Assembly (NCBI GenBank): GCA_950022295.1
Contig: OX465599.1
Coordinates: 278,091,501-278,155,500, forward strand
Direction: 5' to 3'
Source: Bromus sterilis
Lineage: Eukaryota > Streptophyta > Magnoliopsida > Poales > Poaceae
DNA length: 64,000 nt
The notes beneath the pieces were generated by a model that ran no database searches, was not told where the DNA came from, and was given only the letters and a program-made list of their open reading frames with translations. Positions 11,652-25,101 of the stretch are shown in pieces (the first letter of the stretch is position 1; the number at the start of each line of letters is the position of its first letter). Both the position numbers and the translations under genes were made by a program.

Positions 11652-11663
11652 GTCTCCCACTTG
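11652..11663 (-). promoter_or_regulatory. Polypurine tract, left copia unit
   Basis: The minus strand reads AAGTGGGAGAC directly before the 3' LTR, as in Angela/BARE elements. Confidence 0.75.
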
Positions 11664-11689
11664 CACTAGAGTCAATAATCTAGTTTGGT

Positions 11690-14275
11690 ACTTGCGCATC
11701 CAACACCTATGGCATTCAGCTGTTATCCATACGCATTGCTAGTGGTAAACCTAATCTCCAGATCTGACACTTCAGGTCCGTGTGTATTTGCATTTCTTTG
11801 CGTCTCTACGCATCACTCATTCACTAATGAGATGGCATTGCATAAATTTGGTCCTCCGATGAGACCTTAGTCCCTTGAGCTCAAAACATGTTGAATCTAT
11901 TGTCATACAATAGATCTTCATAGTATTAGCCCGTTTTGAACTACACCTAGTTTGTCAAACAAACTTCTTGACACAAATGCCCTCCTTTGCTGCTGCTAGA
12001 GCAGTCATATACTTAGCCTTTCGTTGTAGTATTCGTTATAATGCCTTAACTTTGGAACTCATCCAAATCCATTTGAAACTATTCCAAATCTATCATGGAA
12101 CTTTCTTCCATTACATTTTGCCACCTTAACATACCGCCAAAATTGAGATAAATTTAGATTGTATCTTGCGACAAAACTAGTATCAATGTAACACTTTACA
12201 ATGAACTATTGTCCAACATACATAATATATATTCTTAGTCCTTCCAAAGCACGTAAGGATATCTTTACTATTGTCCAATGATCATCTTATGAATCATTCT
12301 GGTATATGCTCATAACATTTAGAGCATAGGACATTCTGGAATTGTACATATCATGGTGTACATGATTGATCAAATCATTCATGTGATTTTACTCACCAAG
12401 TGTCAAAACACTTGAATCTCGCTTCAACCTTTTCCATGCGGCAAGAACCTTTCTCGTCGTTTCCATATTGAACTTATTCAATATTTCATATATGTACTTC
12501 GGCCCAACCATATTAGCACCTCAATCTATCTATATAGACCATATTAGCCCAATATACTGGTTTTGCCCAAATCTTCCATTAAAATCAAATTTTCAATGAA
12601 ACTTCACCCGTGTCAATAAAAGATACATCATTTCCAATCAACAATATGTCTTCTACATAATGTATTAGAAATATGTCTCAGCGCTCCCACTTAATTTCTT
12701 GCAAAAGCAAGCATCTTCACCGTCTCTGATGAAACTAAACGTTTTAACAATTTCATCATGATGAAGATTCCAACTCCGCGAATGCTTATTTCAACCATTG
12801 AAATTTGCATGCTATTTTAGCATCCTTTGAATTAACAGAACCCTTTGGACCGTGTCCTGTACACGTCCTAGGTAACCATTCTATTAGAAGAACGTTGTTC
12901 CGTTTGTTCAACTACCATATACAAAAACTAGCATATGTAGTGATTGCTACAATAATCCGTCCAGACTAAATATCGTTATGAAAGATCAAATCTTTTCATA
13001 GCCAACTCTTTGAACATAATCGTAAACCATTTTAACGATATGTCGAATATTTCATAGATGTGAGAACATCCACGTCTGTTTCTTTATAGATCCAAACACG
13101 GTATCTAGAGGGTCTTCCAAGTTCAGAAACTTGGTTTCTCGTGTATGGAACTATCATGGATTTTATAGCTTCTAGCCATTTTGACGGATTCAGGGCCCAT
13201 CATCGCTTCTTTGCATGTAGTCGGTCCATTATTATCAAATAACAATGATTCAATCTCAAATCTTACTATTTGATCGATTACCCGAACTACGCAGTTCAAT
13301 AGGAACTTAGATCGCCGTGACCACAACCTTTGGGACACGGTAGCCAAGAGCATTGCGGCCGATTCCGGGACACTTTTCGGCGCTGCGCCACTTAGCACAT
13401 AAAGCTTAGGTTCAACAACCTAATCGAAGTTCTACTGTCCTCCCACTTAACTTTTCGCAAAAATTCCTTCTCAAGAAACTTGATGCTCTTAGCCACAAAA
13501 AAACTTTTGTCTTTAGTGTTATGGAGGAATACCCAACGGTTACTTTGGGATAACCTACAAAGACGTACTTTATCCGACTTTGGTTGTAAACATTTTACAT
13601 ATGCCTTGCATACCAAAATTTAAGAAAAGACAAATTGGGTTTTATCCCATTCCATAACTTATATGGTGTCATTTCAACGGATCTCGATGGCGCTCTTTTC
13701 AGTGAAAAGCGGTAGTCTCTAAAGATTAATCCTTAAAATATAATGGCAATTTTATAAATAACACCTTTGATCCTTACCATGTCAAACAAGGTTTGATTAC
13801 ATCTCTCGAACACTCCATACTCCTATGGTGTTTCGGGAAATGCAAGTTTTGGAACGATTCCTAAACTCTCAGGCATTTGCTAAACTTTTAACTCAAAAAA
13901 TCTTCTTTTATGATACAATCATAAACTCTTATTTTCTCGTTACAATGATTTTCACTTCATCTTGAAATTTATTTGAACATTTTCAAACATTTCATACTTC
14001 TTCCTTATCAAGTAAATATACACATATATCCACTCAAATCCTTGGTTAAAGTATATGAAGTTATAAGACCCACCACACACGGCTACACATAATGAACTAT
14101 ACACATCAACATGCATAATGTCCAATAAGTTAGTCGTCCGTTCTTCTTTGCCTATGAACGGAGTTTCAATTATTTCTAGGAAATTCTTACAAACGTCAGT
14201 TGATTCAAAATCAAAAGACTCCAAAAATCCACCATCATGGAGTTTCTTCATGTGTTTCTTTCCAATATGATTCAA
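11690..14275 (-). pseudogene. Decayed copia pol, left unit
   Basis: The frame 14275-13952 begins with the HIGKKHMKKLHDGG region typical of the copia pre-integrase/integrase junction and continues into an integrase-like stretch that has lost key residues. The frame 13616-13392 matches the integrase C-terminal part (VFLEKEF-like segment). The frame 13398-13123 carries the TCKEAMMGPESVKM segment that precedes the reverse transcriptase. Further down only scattered RT/RNase H words survive. Frames change several times and stops are frequent, so no functional product is expected. Confidence 0.75.
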
Positions 14276-16658
14276 ACGGTGGTGTCACTCATAAGTGATC
14301 TTCTAATCATTTGTCTTGCGACATGTTTAGCATCAGTTATTATGGATGTGATTTCTCCAATAAGATTTATAGAGTTCATCCATCTTCTATGAATATGGTG
14401 ATAATTTGAACAACTATTGTTCGTATAACACCAGAACAGAATAACAATTATTCAAATAAATCTTGAAGGCTAGGTTTAATTCCAACGATAAACATAATAA
14501 CACTTTATTTTGTTTTTGATGAGAATAATCCCATATTCATTTGCTAGTTACTCAGGCCATTGCAACTCTTGTATTGCGTTGTTCTGTATGACACTTCATA
14601 CCAACCAATCAGTATCCAATACTCAAGAATCACACTGTTTAACAAGCAATGAATATACCCATAACATGTATATCATCTATATACCCGAGCTGGACATTTC
14701 CAGTCTTTTCCTTTTTCTTTTTGCCAAAATATTTTTCAGATCCTCTTTCAGCAATTCCTTTCCTTTTTAGAAGAATTTATCAACATCACTTGTGGCACCA
14801 TTCATATGACACATAATCCAAAGTGTGTTAGTCAAATACTAAAACCCTTTGATTCTCACTTTGATGTAAATCACCGTCATCAAATGTTTGGTGTTCTTCC
14901 AAATTCCATTCTTTAGTAATCTTTTAGTGTAGTAAACATTTTACCTACATCTTCCATTCATCCTATCATGACAACTTTCATGACAAAACTACCATAGCTC
15001 ATAGGGACAAACTGTGAGTACAATATTAGTTCCCAAAAACTTTTTGAGAGATTAGGACACATAGTGTCTCCAACCTTCACAAATTCTCATACAATATGAG
15101 AACATGTTTCTCACTAAATTTTACTCTATCACATTGCAACTAAACATTGTTTCAGATATCGCTATATCTTCCACACATGATAGTTTCTGAAACAATCCTT
15201 TCAGCTCCTAGATAACCTTGATAATAACAAACAACATTTGAATATCAAGGATCATGGAGGCAAGTGTGATACTTAGACACTAACACTGGAATTGTTACTC
15301 TCGATTTAATACACATTATTAAACTTCATGGAGTAAGCAAGGTTTTCTAAATTTTGCAATAAGACTTTAAACTTTAGATTGACACTCAAACAATACGGTA
15401 CCAGTCCGTAAAGTTAAATATCCAGAATTCTATAGTTCTATTATCTCAATTATAGCTAAGCGCAAAGGTAGTAAACAAATGCCAATGACTACAACGAACT
15501 ATGCAAATTCACTTTGATTTAGTTCATGATAAAATGAGTTCATCTAACTCCCACTCAAAAACAACATCCCTCGAGTCGTCTTTGGTGATTACACGAACCA
15601 AATTCACTACACCACGACCGATCATCACGTGAGGCAGTGTAGCTGCAATGGCGAGCATCTCAATATGGTTCATCATATCATCCATATGACTTGTGCTTAA
15701 CCTTTCGGTCCATGTTCCGAGGCCATGTCTGTACATGCTAGGCTCGCCAAGTAGAACCTTAGTATTTTCATGTGTTTCAAGGCCATGTCTGTACATGCTA
15801 GGCTTGAAAACACCCGTTGTATGCGAACGTAGAGTCTATCACACCCGATCATCACGTGGTGTCTCGAAACGACGAACTTTCTTAACGGTGCATACTAAGG
15901 AAGAACATATAATTATCTTGATATTAAGTGAGAGGGATCATCTTATAATGCTACCGCAGCGATCATGATCGTAACTAAGCAAAATAAGAGTCATAAAAGG
16001 ATAAACATCACATGCATGGATAATGTGATATGATATGGTCCTTCTCGCATTAGATCTCCATCTTGTGCGTCTTGGTATGATCTCCATCATGCCACCGGCG
16101 CGGCACCAAGGTCCATGGCGCCACCACCATGGTCGTCCTTCTCCATTACAATATATCTCATGGATATATCTATAGCACGCAGGCCTTAAAAAGGAAAAAC
16201 ACAACCATATGGCTCCTGCCGGTTGTTTACAATAAATCTCATTTCATACAACAATTTTGTAACAATGACCATATCACATCACATGCCCTGCAAAAACAAG
16301 TTAGACGCTTCTAAATTATCTTTGCAAATTTTACGTGGTTTTGGGCTTCCTAGGAAAGAACCGATCTTACCTACGGACAAGAACCACAACGTTGATTCGC
16401 TAGTTGTTTCTTTTCATCCCTTTTCAGGGCCCTCCGTTGCAAATGCCATATCACTAATGTTAGAGAAACTGACACCCCCAAAGCCACTTTATACGGTACA
16501 AGCCGTATGTCAAGCGTGACACGCAATCTGCGCTTAGGGCCGCTTCAATCCAACATTGCCGCAATATGAACAAGTGCACAAAAGAGGGTAACAACTAGCG
16601 GATCAACGCCCACATCTCTATGTGTTCTAACCGTACAAAGCATCTACGCATAGACGAG

Positions 16659-16671
16659 GCTCTGATACCAC
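16659..16671 (-). promoter_or_regulatory. Primer binding site, left copia unit
   Basis: The minus strand reads GTGGTATCAGAGC next to LTR 2, matching initiator tRNA-Met. Confidence 0.88.
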
Positions 16672-18374
16672 TGAAGGGTTCGTTGCATAGAAAACAAAAA
16701 TTTTCCTACGGTTGTAACAGCCAAGATCACATCTAGAAGATCACTTGTAACGGTTTGAGAAGGACTCACCCTCGAAGACCAAAAGATTTAACGAGAACTA
16801 TTCTCGTGGGTGATGTAGTAGAACACTCGCCGACCTCAAGGTCGTGATGAAGACTTGACGCCACGAACGGGCAGCGTCTCCGTAGTCGGTCACACGTACA
16901 GATCAGTGACGACCTCCGCCCCTTGCTCCAGTTGGGCAGCGGAAGTAGTGGATCCTCGGGAACTCCAGCAGCACTACAACATAGTGGTGGTGGTGGTAGA
17001 GAAGATCTTGAGCAGGGCTTCGCCTAAGCACCGTACTCGTGAAACTGGATCAGCTAGCAAGGGGAGGAAGATGCCAACCAAAGGGCATATGAGAGATGGA
17101 GGAATGAGTGAGTTGTGTGAGGACCTCCACCCATCTATATATAGGAGGAGGGGGAGGCAGCCCCCAAGGGGTAGCACGCCCCAAGAGGTGCCCCCACCTC
17201 TCCCCTCATCATGTGGGTGGACTCTCCACTCACAAAAACAAAGGGTCACACATTATTCCCATAATTTCCATAAATCTCCACTCAAAATTCCAAGAGTTTT
17301 ATCACATTAAAACACTTTTAATTATCTTGTTTAATGTCACTCAAATTAATGAACACTTCATTCAATGAGTACTTCATTGATGAACACTTCATTCAATGAA
17401 CACATTAACAATTATCCCCTTGCACTATTTTGATATACCGAAACTATTCCAGCAGTTTTATCAAAAACAGTCCATGTGCTGTCCAGTATATTCTCCGGCG
17501 TTCCGTATCCACTCAAACGCGTCAACGAATCCTTAAGTGTGTCACCCTACGGTTCGTGAATAAAATGGACATGACAGAGACTCTTCTCCGATCAATAATC
17601 ATCAGAGGGATCTGGAGATCAATGATGACTCCCACTTACTCAACGATGAACTAGTGATCGTGTGAACCATTACTCCGTAACCAATTCCTTTTGTCTCGCG
17701 ATATTTTACTTGTCCGAGATCCGATCATTTGGTATCATCCATACCTAGTTCGATCTCGTTACCGACAAGTACTCTTTACTCGTTCCGTGATATAACATCC
17801 TCGTGAGCCAGTCACGTGCTTGCAAGCGATGTCAATGTGATATCACCGAGAGGGCCCAGAGTATATCTCTCCGTCATCTGGATGGACAAATCCCACTCTT
17901 GATCCACGAGCCTCAACTAACACTTTCCAAGTACCCAACGACACCTTTATAATCACCCTGTTACGGTGTGACTTTTGATGGAATCAAAGTACTCTTCCGG
18001 TGTCAGTGATTGACGTGATCTCATGGTCTAAGGATTAGGGTTACTTCGTGAAAGTTTGATACAGCAATAGAAACTTTGATGACATGATCGTATTGCTATA
18101 ACTACTGTGGGTGTATGTTCATCACATCATTCTCCAATGATATGACCTTGTTATTAACGACATCCAATGTCAATGATCAGGAAACCTTGATCATCCGTTA
18201 ATCAACAAGCTAGTATAAAGAGAGGCATTACTAGGAACCTTTTCTTTGTTTATTAAACACACATGTATTAACGTTTCCGGTTAACACAATTATAGCATGA
18301 AAATAAACATTTATCATAAACATGGAATAAGATAATAACCACTTTATTATTGCCTCTCGGGCATATTCCCTTCA
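16672..18374 (-). repeat. Copia LTR 2 (shared, central)
   Basis: This 1703-bp LTR serves as 5' LTR for the left unit and 3' LTR for the right unit. By eye it has about one private variant (an A/T change near 16700) and lacks the private variants of both outer LTRs. Confidence 0.92.
17135..17144 (-). promoter_or_regulatory. TATA box, copia LTR 2
   Basis: CTATATATAG on the minus strand, in the same context as in LTR 1. Confidence 0.6.
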
Positions 18375-18412
18375 GTCTCCCACTTGCACTAGAGTCAATA
18401 ATCTAGTTTGGT

Positions 18413-20998
18413 ACTTGCGCATCCAACACCTATGGCATTCAGCTGTTATCCATACGCATTGCTAGTGGTAAACCTAATCTCCAGATCTGACACTTCAGGT
18501 CCGTGTGTATTTGCATTTCTTTGCGTCTCTACGCATCACTCATTCACTAATGAGATGGCATTGCATAAATTTGGTCCTCCGATGAGACCTTAGTCCCTTG
18601 AGCTCAAAACATGTTGAATCTATTGTCATACAATAGATCTTCATAGTATTAGCCCGTTTTGAACTACACCTAGTTTGTCAAACAAACTTCTTGACACAAA
18701 TGCCCTCCTTTGCTGCTGCTAGAGCAGTCATATACTTAGCCTTTCGTTGTAGTATTCGTTATAATGCCTTAACTTTGGAACTCATCCAAATCCATTTGAA
18801 ACTATTCCAAATCTATCATGGAACTTTCTTCCATTACATTTTGCCACCTTAACATACCGCCAAAATTGAGATAAATTTAGATTGTATCTTGCGACAAAAC
18901 TAGTATCAATGTAACACTTTACAATGAACTATTGTCCAACATACATAATATATATTCTTAGTCCTTCCAAAGCACGTAAGGATATCTTTACTATTGTCCA
19001 ATGATCATCTTATGAATCATTCTGGTATATGCTCATAACATTTAGAGCATAGGACATTCTGGAATTGTACATATCATGGTGTACATGATTGATCAAATCA
19101 TTCATGTGATTTTACTCACCAAGTGTCAAAACACTTGAATCTCGCTTCAACCTTTTCCATGCGGCAAGAACCTTTCTCGTCGTTTCCATATTGAACTTAT
19201 TCAATATTTCATATATGTACTTCGGCCCAACCATATTAGCACCTCAATCTATCTATATAGACCATATTAGCCCAATATACTGGTTTTGCCCAAATCTTCC
19301 ATTAAAATCAAATTTTCAATGAAACTTCACCCGTGTCAATAAAAGATACATCATTTCCAATCAACAATATGTCTTCTACATAATGTATTAGAAATATGTC
19401 TCAGCGCTCCCACTTAATTTCTTGCAAAAGCAAGCATCTTCACCGTCTCTGATGAAACTAAACGTTTTAACAATTTCATCATGATGAAGATTCCAACTCC
19501 GCGAATGCTTATTTCAACCATTGAAATTTGCATGCTATTTTAGCATCCTTTGAATTAACAGAACCCTTTGGACCGTGTCCTGTACACGTCCTAGGTAACC
19601 ATTCTATTAGAAGAACGTTGTTCCGTTTGTTCAACTACCATATACAAAAACTAGCATATGTAGTGATTGCTACAATAATCCGTCCAGACTAAATATCGTT
19701 ATGAAAGATCAAATCTTTTCATAGCCAACTCTTTGAACATAATCGTAAACCATTTTAACGATATGTCGAATATTTCATAGATGTGAGAACATCCACGTCT
19801 GTTTCTTTATAGATCCAAACACGGTATCTAGAGGGTCTTCCAAGTTCAGAAACTTGGTTTCTCGTGTATGGAACTATCATGGATTTTATAGCTTCTAGCC
19901 ATTTTGACGGATTCAGGGCCCATCATCGCTTCTTTGCATGTAGTCGGTCCATTATTATCAAATAACAATGATTCAATCTCAAATCTTACTATTTGATCGA
20001 TTACCCGAACTACGCAGTTCAATAGGAACTTAGATCGCCGTGACCACAACCTTTGGGACACGGTAGCCAAGAGCATTGCGGCCGATTCCGGGACACTTTT
20101 CGGCGCTGCGCCACTTAGCACATAAAGCTTAGGTTCAACAACCTAATCGAAGTTCTACTGTCCTCCCACTTAACTTTTCGCAAAAATTCCTTCTCAAGAA
20201 ACTTGATGCTCTTAGCCACAAAAAAACTTTTGTCTTTAGTGTTATGGAGGAATACCCAACGGTTACTTTGGGATAACCTACAAAGACGTACTTTATCCGA
20301 CTTTGGTTGTAAACATTTTACATATGCCTTGCATACCAAAATTTAAGAAAAGACAAATTGGGTTTTATCCCATTCCATAACTTATATGGTGTCATTTCAA
20401 CGGATCTCGATGGCGCTCTTTTCAGTGAAAAGCGGTAGTCTCTAAAGATTAATCCTTAAAATATAATGGCAATTTTATAAATAACACCTTTGATCCTTAC
20501 CATGTCAAACAAGGTTTGATTACATCTCTCGAACACTCCATACTCCTATGGTGTTTCGGGAAATGCAAGTTTTGGAACGATTCCTAAACTCTCAGGCATT
20601 TGCTAAACTTTTAACTCAAAAAATCTTCTTTTATGATACAATCATAAACTCTTATTTTCTCGTTACAATGATTTTCACTTCATCTTGAAATTTATTTGAA
20701 CATTTTCAAACATTTCATACTTCTTCCTTATCAAGTAAATATACACATATATCCACTCAAATCCTTGGTTAAAGTATATGAAGTTATAAGACCCACCACA
20801 CACGGCTACACATAATGAACTATACACATCAACATGCATAATGTCCAATAAGTTAGTCGTCCGTTCTTCTTTGCCTATGAACGGAGTTTCAATTATTTCT
20901 AGGAAATTCTTACAAACGTCAGTTGATTCAAAATCAAAAGACTCCAAAAATCCACCATCATGGAGTTTCTTCATGTGTTTCTTTCCAATATGATTCAA
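18413..20998 (-). pseudogene. Decayed copia pol, right unit
   Basis: This is a copy of the left-unit pol remnant with the same stops and frameshifts: integrase part at 20998-20675, integrase C-terminal part at 20339-20115, and pre-RT part at 20121-19846. Identical lesions show that the damage predates the tandem duplication. Confidence 0.75.
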
Positions 20999-23380
20999 AC
21001 GGTGGTGTCACTCATAAGTGATCTTCTAATCATTTGTCTTGCGACATGTTTAGCATCAGTTATTATGGATGTGATTTCTCCAATAAGATTTATAGAGTTC
21101 ATCCATCTTCTATGAATATGGTGATAATTTGAACAACTATTGTTCGTATAACACCAGAACAGAATAACAATTATTCAAATAAATCTTGAAGGCTAGGTTT
21201 AATTCCAACGATAAACATAATAACACTTTATTTTGTTTTTGATGAGAATAATCCCATATTCATTTGCTAGTTACTCAGGCCATTGCAACTCTTGTATTGC
21301 GTTGTTCTGTATGACACTTCATACCAACCAATCAGTATCCAATACTCAAGAATCACACTGTTTAACAAGCAATGAATATACCCATAACATGTATATCATC
21401 TATATACCCGAGCTGGACATTTCCAGTCTTTTCCTTTTTCTTTTTGCCAAAATATTTTTCAGATCCTCTTTCAGCAATTCCTTTCCTTTTTAGAAGAATT
21501 TATCAACATCACTTGTGGCACCATTCATATGACACATAATCCAAAGTGTGTTAGTCAAATACTAAAACCCTTTGATTCTCACTTTGATGTAAATCACCGT
21601 CATCAAATGTTTGGTGTTCTTCCAAATTCCATTCTTTAGTAATCTTTTAGTGTAGTAAACATTTTACCTACATCTTCCATTCATCCTATCATGACAACTT
21701 TCATGACAAAACTACCATAGCTCATAGGGACAAACTGTGAGTACAATATTAGTTCCCAAAAACTTTTTGAGAGATTAGGACACATAGTGTCTCCAACCTT
21801 CACAAATTCTCATACAATATGAGAACATGTTTCTCACTAAATTTTACTCTATCACATTGCAACTAAACATTGTTTCAGATATCGCTATATCTTCCACACA
21901 TGATAGTTTCTGAAACAATCCTTTCAGCTCCTAGATAACCTTGATAATAACAAACAACATTTGAATATCAAGGATCATGGAGGCAAGTGTGATACTTAGA
22001 CACTAACACTGGAATTGTTACTCTCGATTTAATACACATTATTAAACTTCATGGAGTAAGCAAGGTTTTCTAAATTTTGCAATAAGACTTTAAACTTTAG
22101 ATTGACACTCAAACAATACGGTACCAGTCCGTAAAGTTAAATATCCAGAATTCTATAGTTCTATTATCTCAATTATAGCTAAGCGCAAAGGTAGTAAACA
22201 AATGCCAATGACTACAACGAACTATGCAAATTCACTTTGATTTAGTTCATGATAAAATGAGTTCATCTAACTCCCACTCAAAAACAACATCCCTCGAGTC
22301 GTCTTTGGTGATTACACGAACCAAATTCACTACACCACGACCGATCATCACGTGAGGCAGTGTAGCTGCAATGGCGAGCATCTCAATATGGTTCATCATA
22401 TCATCCATATGACTTGTGCTTAACCTTTCGGTCCATGTTCCGAGGCCATGTCTGTACATGCTAGGCTCGCCAAGTAGAACCTTAGTATTTTCATGTGTTT
22501 CAAGGCCATGTCTGTACATGCTAGGCTTGAAAACACCCGTTGTATGCGAACGTAGAGTCTATCACACCCGATCATCACGTGGTGTCTCGAAACGACGAAC
22601 TTTCTTAACGGTGCATACTAAGGAAGAACATATAATTATCTTGATATTAAGTGAGAGGGATCATCTTATAATGCTACCGCAGCGATCATGATCGTAACTA
22701 AGCAAAATAAGAGTCATAAAAGGATAAACATCACATGCATGGATAATGTGATATGATATGGTCCTTCTCGCATTAGATCTCCATCTTGTGCGTCTTGGTA
22801 TGATCTCCATCATGCCACCGGCGCGGCACCAAGGTCCATGGCGCCACCACCATGGTCGTCCTTCTCCATTACAATATATCTCATGGATATATCTATAGCA
22901 CGCAGGCCTTAAAAAGGAAAAACACAACCATATGGCTCCTGCCGGTTGTTTACAATAAATCTCATTTCATACAACAATTTTGTAACAATGACCATATCAC
23001 ATCACATGCCCTGCAAAAACAAGTTAGACGCTTCTAATTATCTTTGCAAATTTTACGTGGTTTTGGGCTTCCTAGGAAAGAACCGATCTTACCTACGGAC
23101 AAGAACCACAACGTTGATTCGCTAGTTGTTTCTTTTCATCCCTTTCCAGGGCCCTCCGTTGCAAATGCCATATCACTAATGTTAGAGAAACTGACACCCC
23201 CAAAGCCACTTTATACGGTACAAGCCGTATGTCAAGCGTGACACGCAATCTGCGCTTAGGGCCGCTTCAATCCAACATTGCCGCAATATGAACAAGTGCA
23301 CAAAAGAGGGTAACAACTAGCGGATCAACGCCCACATCTCTATGTGTTCTAACCGTACAAAGCATCTACGCATAGACGAG

Positions 23381-23393
23381 GCTCTGATACCAC
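23381..23393 (-). promoter_or_regulatory. Primer binding site, right copia unit
   Basis: The minus strand reads GTGGTATCAGAGC, adjacent to LTR 3. Confidence 0.88.
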
Positions 23394-25096
23394 TGAAGGG
23401 TTCGTTGCATAGAAAACAAAAAATTTCCTACGGTTATAACAGCCAAGATCACATCTAGAAGATCACTTGTAACGGTTTGAGAAGGACTCACCCTCGAAGA
23501 CCAAAAGATTTAACGAGAACTATTCTCGTGGGTGATGTAGTAGAACACTCGCCGACCTCAAGGTCGTGATGAAGACTTGACGCCACGAACGGGCAGCGTC
23601 TCCGTAGTCGGTCACACGTACAGATCAGTGACGACCTCCGCCCCTTGCTCCAGTTGGGCAGCGGAAGTAGTGGATCCTCGGGAACTCCAGCAACACTACA
23701 ACATAGTGGTGGTGGTGGTAGAGAAGATCTTGAGCAGGGCTTCGCCTAAGCACCGTACTCGTGAAACTGGATCAGCTAGCAAGGGGAGGAAGATGCCAAC
23801 CAAAGGGCATATGAGAGATGGAGGAATGAGTGAGTTGTGTGAGGACCTCCACCCATCTATATATAGGAGGAGGGGGAGGCAGCCCCCAAGGGGTAGCACG
23901 CCCCAAGAGGTGCCCCCACCTCTCCCCTCATCATGTGGGTGGACTCTCCACTCACAAAAACAAAGGGTCACACATTATTCCCATAATTTCCATAAATCTC
24001 CACTCAAAATTCCAAGAGTTTTATCACATTAAAACACTTTTAATTATCTTGTTTAATGTCACTCAAATTAATGAACACTTCATTCAATGAGTACTTCATT
24101 GATGAACACTTCATTCAATGAACACATTAACAATTATCCCCTTGCACTATTTTGATATACCGAAACTATTCCAGCAGTTTTATCAAAAACAGTCCATGTG
24201 TTGTCCAGTATATTCTCCGGCGTTCCGTATCCACTCAAACGCGTCAACGAATCCTTAAGTGTGTCACCCTACGGTTCGTGAATAAAATGGACATGACAGA
24301 GACTCTTCTCCGATCAATAATCATCAGAGGGATCTGGAGATCAATGATGACTCCCACTTACTCAACGATGAACTAGTGATCGTGTGAACCATTACTCCGT
24401 AACACATTCCTTTTGTCTCGCGATATTTTACTTGTCCTAGATCCGATCATTTGGTATCATCCATACCTAGTTCGATCTCGTTACCGACAAGTACTCTTTA
24501 CTCGTTCCGTGATATAACATCCTCGTGAGCCAGTCACGTGCTTGCAAGCGATGTCAATGTGATATCACCGAGAGGGCCCAGAGTATATCTCTCCGTCATC
24601 TGAATGGACAAATCCCACTCTTGATCCTCGAGCCTCAACTAACACTTTCCAAGTACCCAACGACACCTTTATAATCACCCTGTTACGGTGTGACGTTTGA
24701 TGGAATCAAAGTACTCTTCCGGTGTCAGTGATTGACGTGATCTCATGGTCTAAGGATTAGGGTTACTTCGTGAAAGTTTGATACAGCAATAGAAACTTTG
24801 ATGACATGATCGTATTGCTATAACTACTGTGGGTGTATGTTCATCACATCATTCTCCAATGATATGACCTTGTTATTAACGACATCCAATGTCAATGGTC
24901 AGGAAACCTTGATCATCCGTTAATCAACAAGCTAGTATAAAGAGAGGCATTACTAGGAACCTTTTCTTTGTTTATTAAACACACATGTATTAACGTTTCC
25001 GGTTAACACAATTATAGCATGAAAATAAACATTTATCATAAACATGGAATAAGATAATAACCACTTTATTATTGCCTCTCGGGCATATTCCCTTCA
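23394..25096 (-). repeat. Copia LTR 3 (outer, 5' LTR of the right unit)
   Basis: Length is 1703 bp, with a TATA box at 23857-23866 on the minus strand. It carries about nine private variants by eye (for example near 23437, 23693, 24201, 24404, 24439, 24603, 24627, 24694 and 24898), clearly more than LTR 1 or LTR 2. Confidence 0.92.
23857..23866 (-). promoter_or_regulatory. TATA box, copia LTR 3
   Basis: CTATATATAG on the minus strand. As the 5' LTR of the array, this is the site that would drive element transcription. Confidence 0.6.
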
Positions 25097-25101
25097 TGTA
25101 G

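Larger units (their letters stand above)
11652..16671 (-). mobile_element. Copia internal domain, left unit
   Basis: On the minus strand the domain runs from the primer site (16659-16671), through a long non-coding leader, to a decayed pol (about 14275 to 11690) and the purine tract AAGTGGGAGAC (11652-11663) next to LTR 1. No long gag frame is recognisable. A 25-bp direct repeat (15720-15744 and 15780-15804) sits in the leader. Many stops and frameshifts make the unit non-autonomous. Confidence 0.85.
18375..23393 (-). mobile_element. Copia internal domain, right unit
   Basis: This 5019-bp copy is offset by about 6723 bp from the left unit. The differences seen are a missing A near 23037 and a T-to-C change near 23146. 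It has the same primer site (23381-23393), leader repeats and purine tract (18375-18386). Confidence 0.9.
9949..25096 (-). mobile_element. Angela/BARE-like copia element in LTR-internal-LTR-internal-LTR tandem
   Basis: Three 1703-bp LTRs (9949-11651, 16672-18374, 23394-25096) are joined by two internal domains of 5020 and 5019 bp. The element reads on the minus strand, with LTR start TGAAGGGAATATGCCCGAG. The whole array is flanked by one target duplication, TGTAG (9944-9948 and 25097-25101), so it derives from a single insertion. The two internal domains look almost identical: I saw one 1-base indel and one substitution. This is what unequal crossing over between the 5' and 3' LTRs of sister or homologous copies yields. 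The pol remnants resemble Angela/BARE. Confidence 0.92.

Noticed and set aside
16655..16671. tRNA gene fragment
   Set aside because: GTGGTATCAGAGC is the retroelement primer site next to an LTR; no cloverleaf surrounds it.
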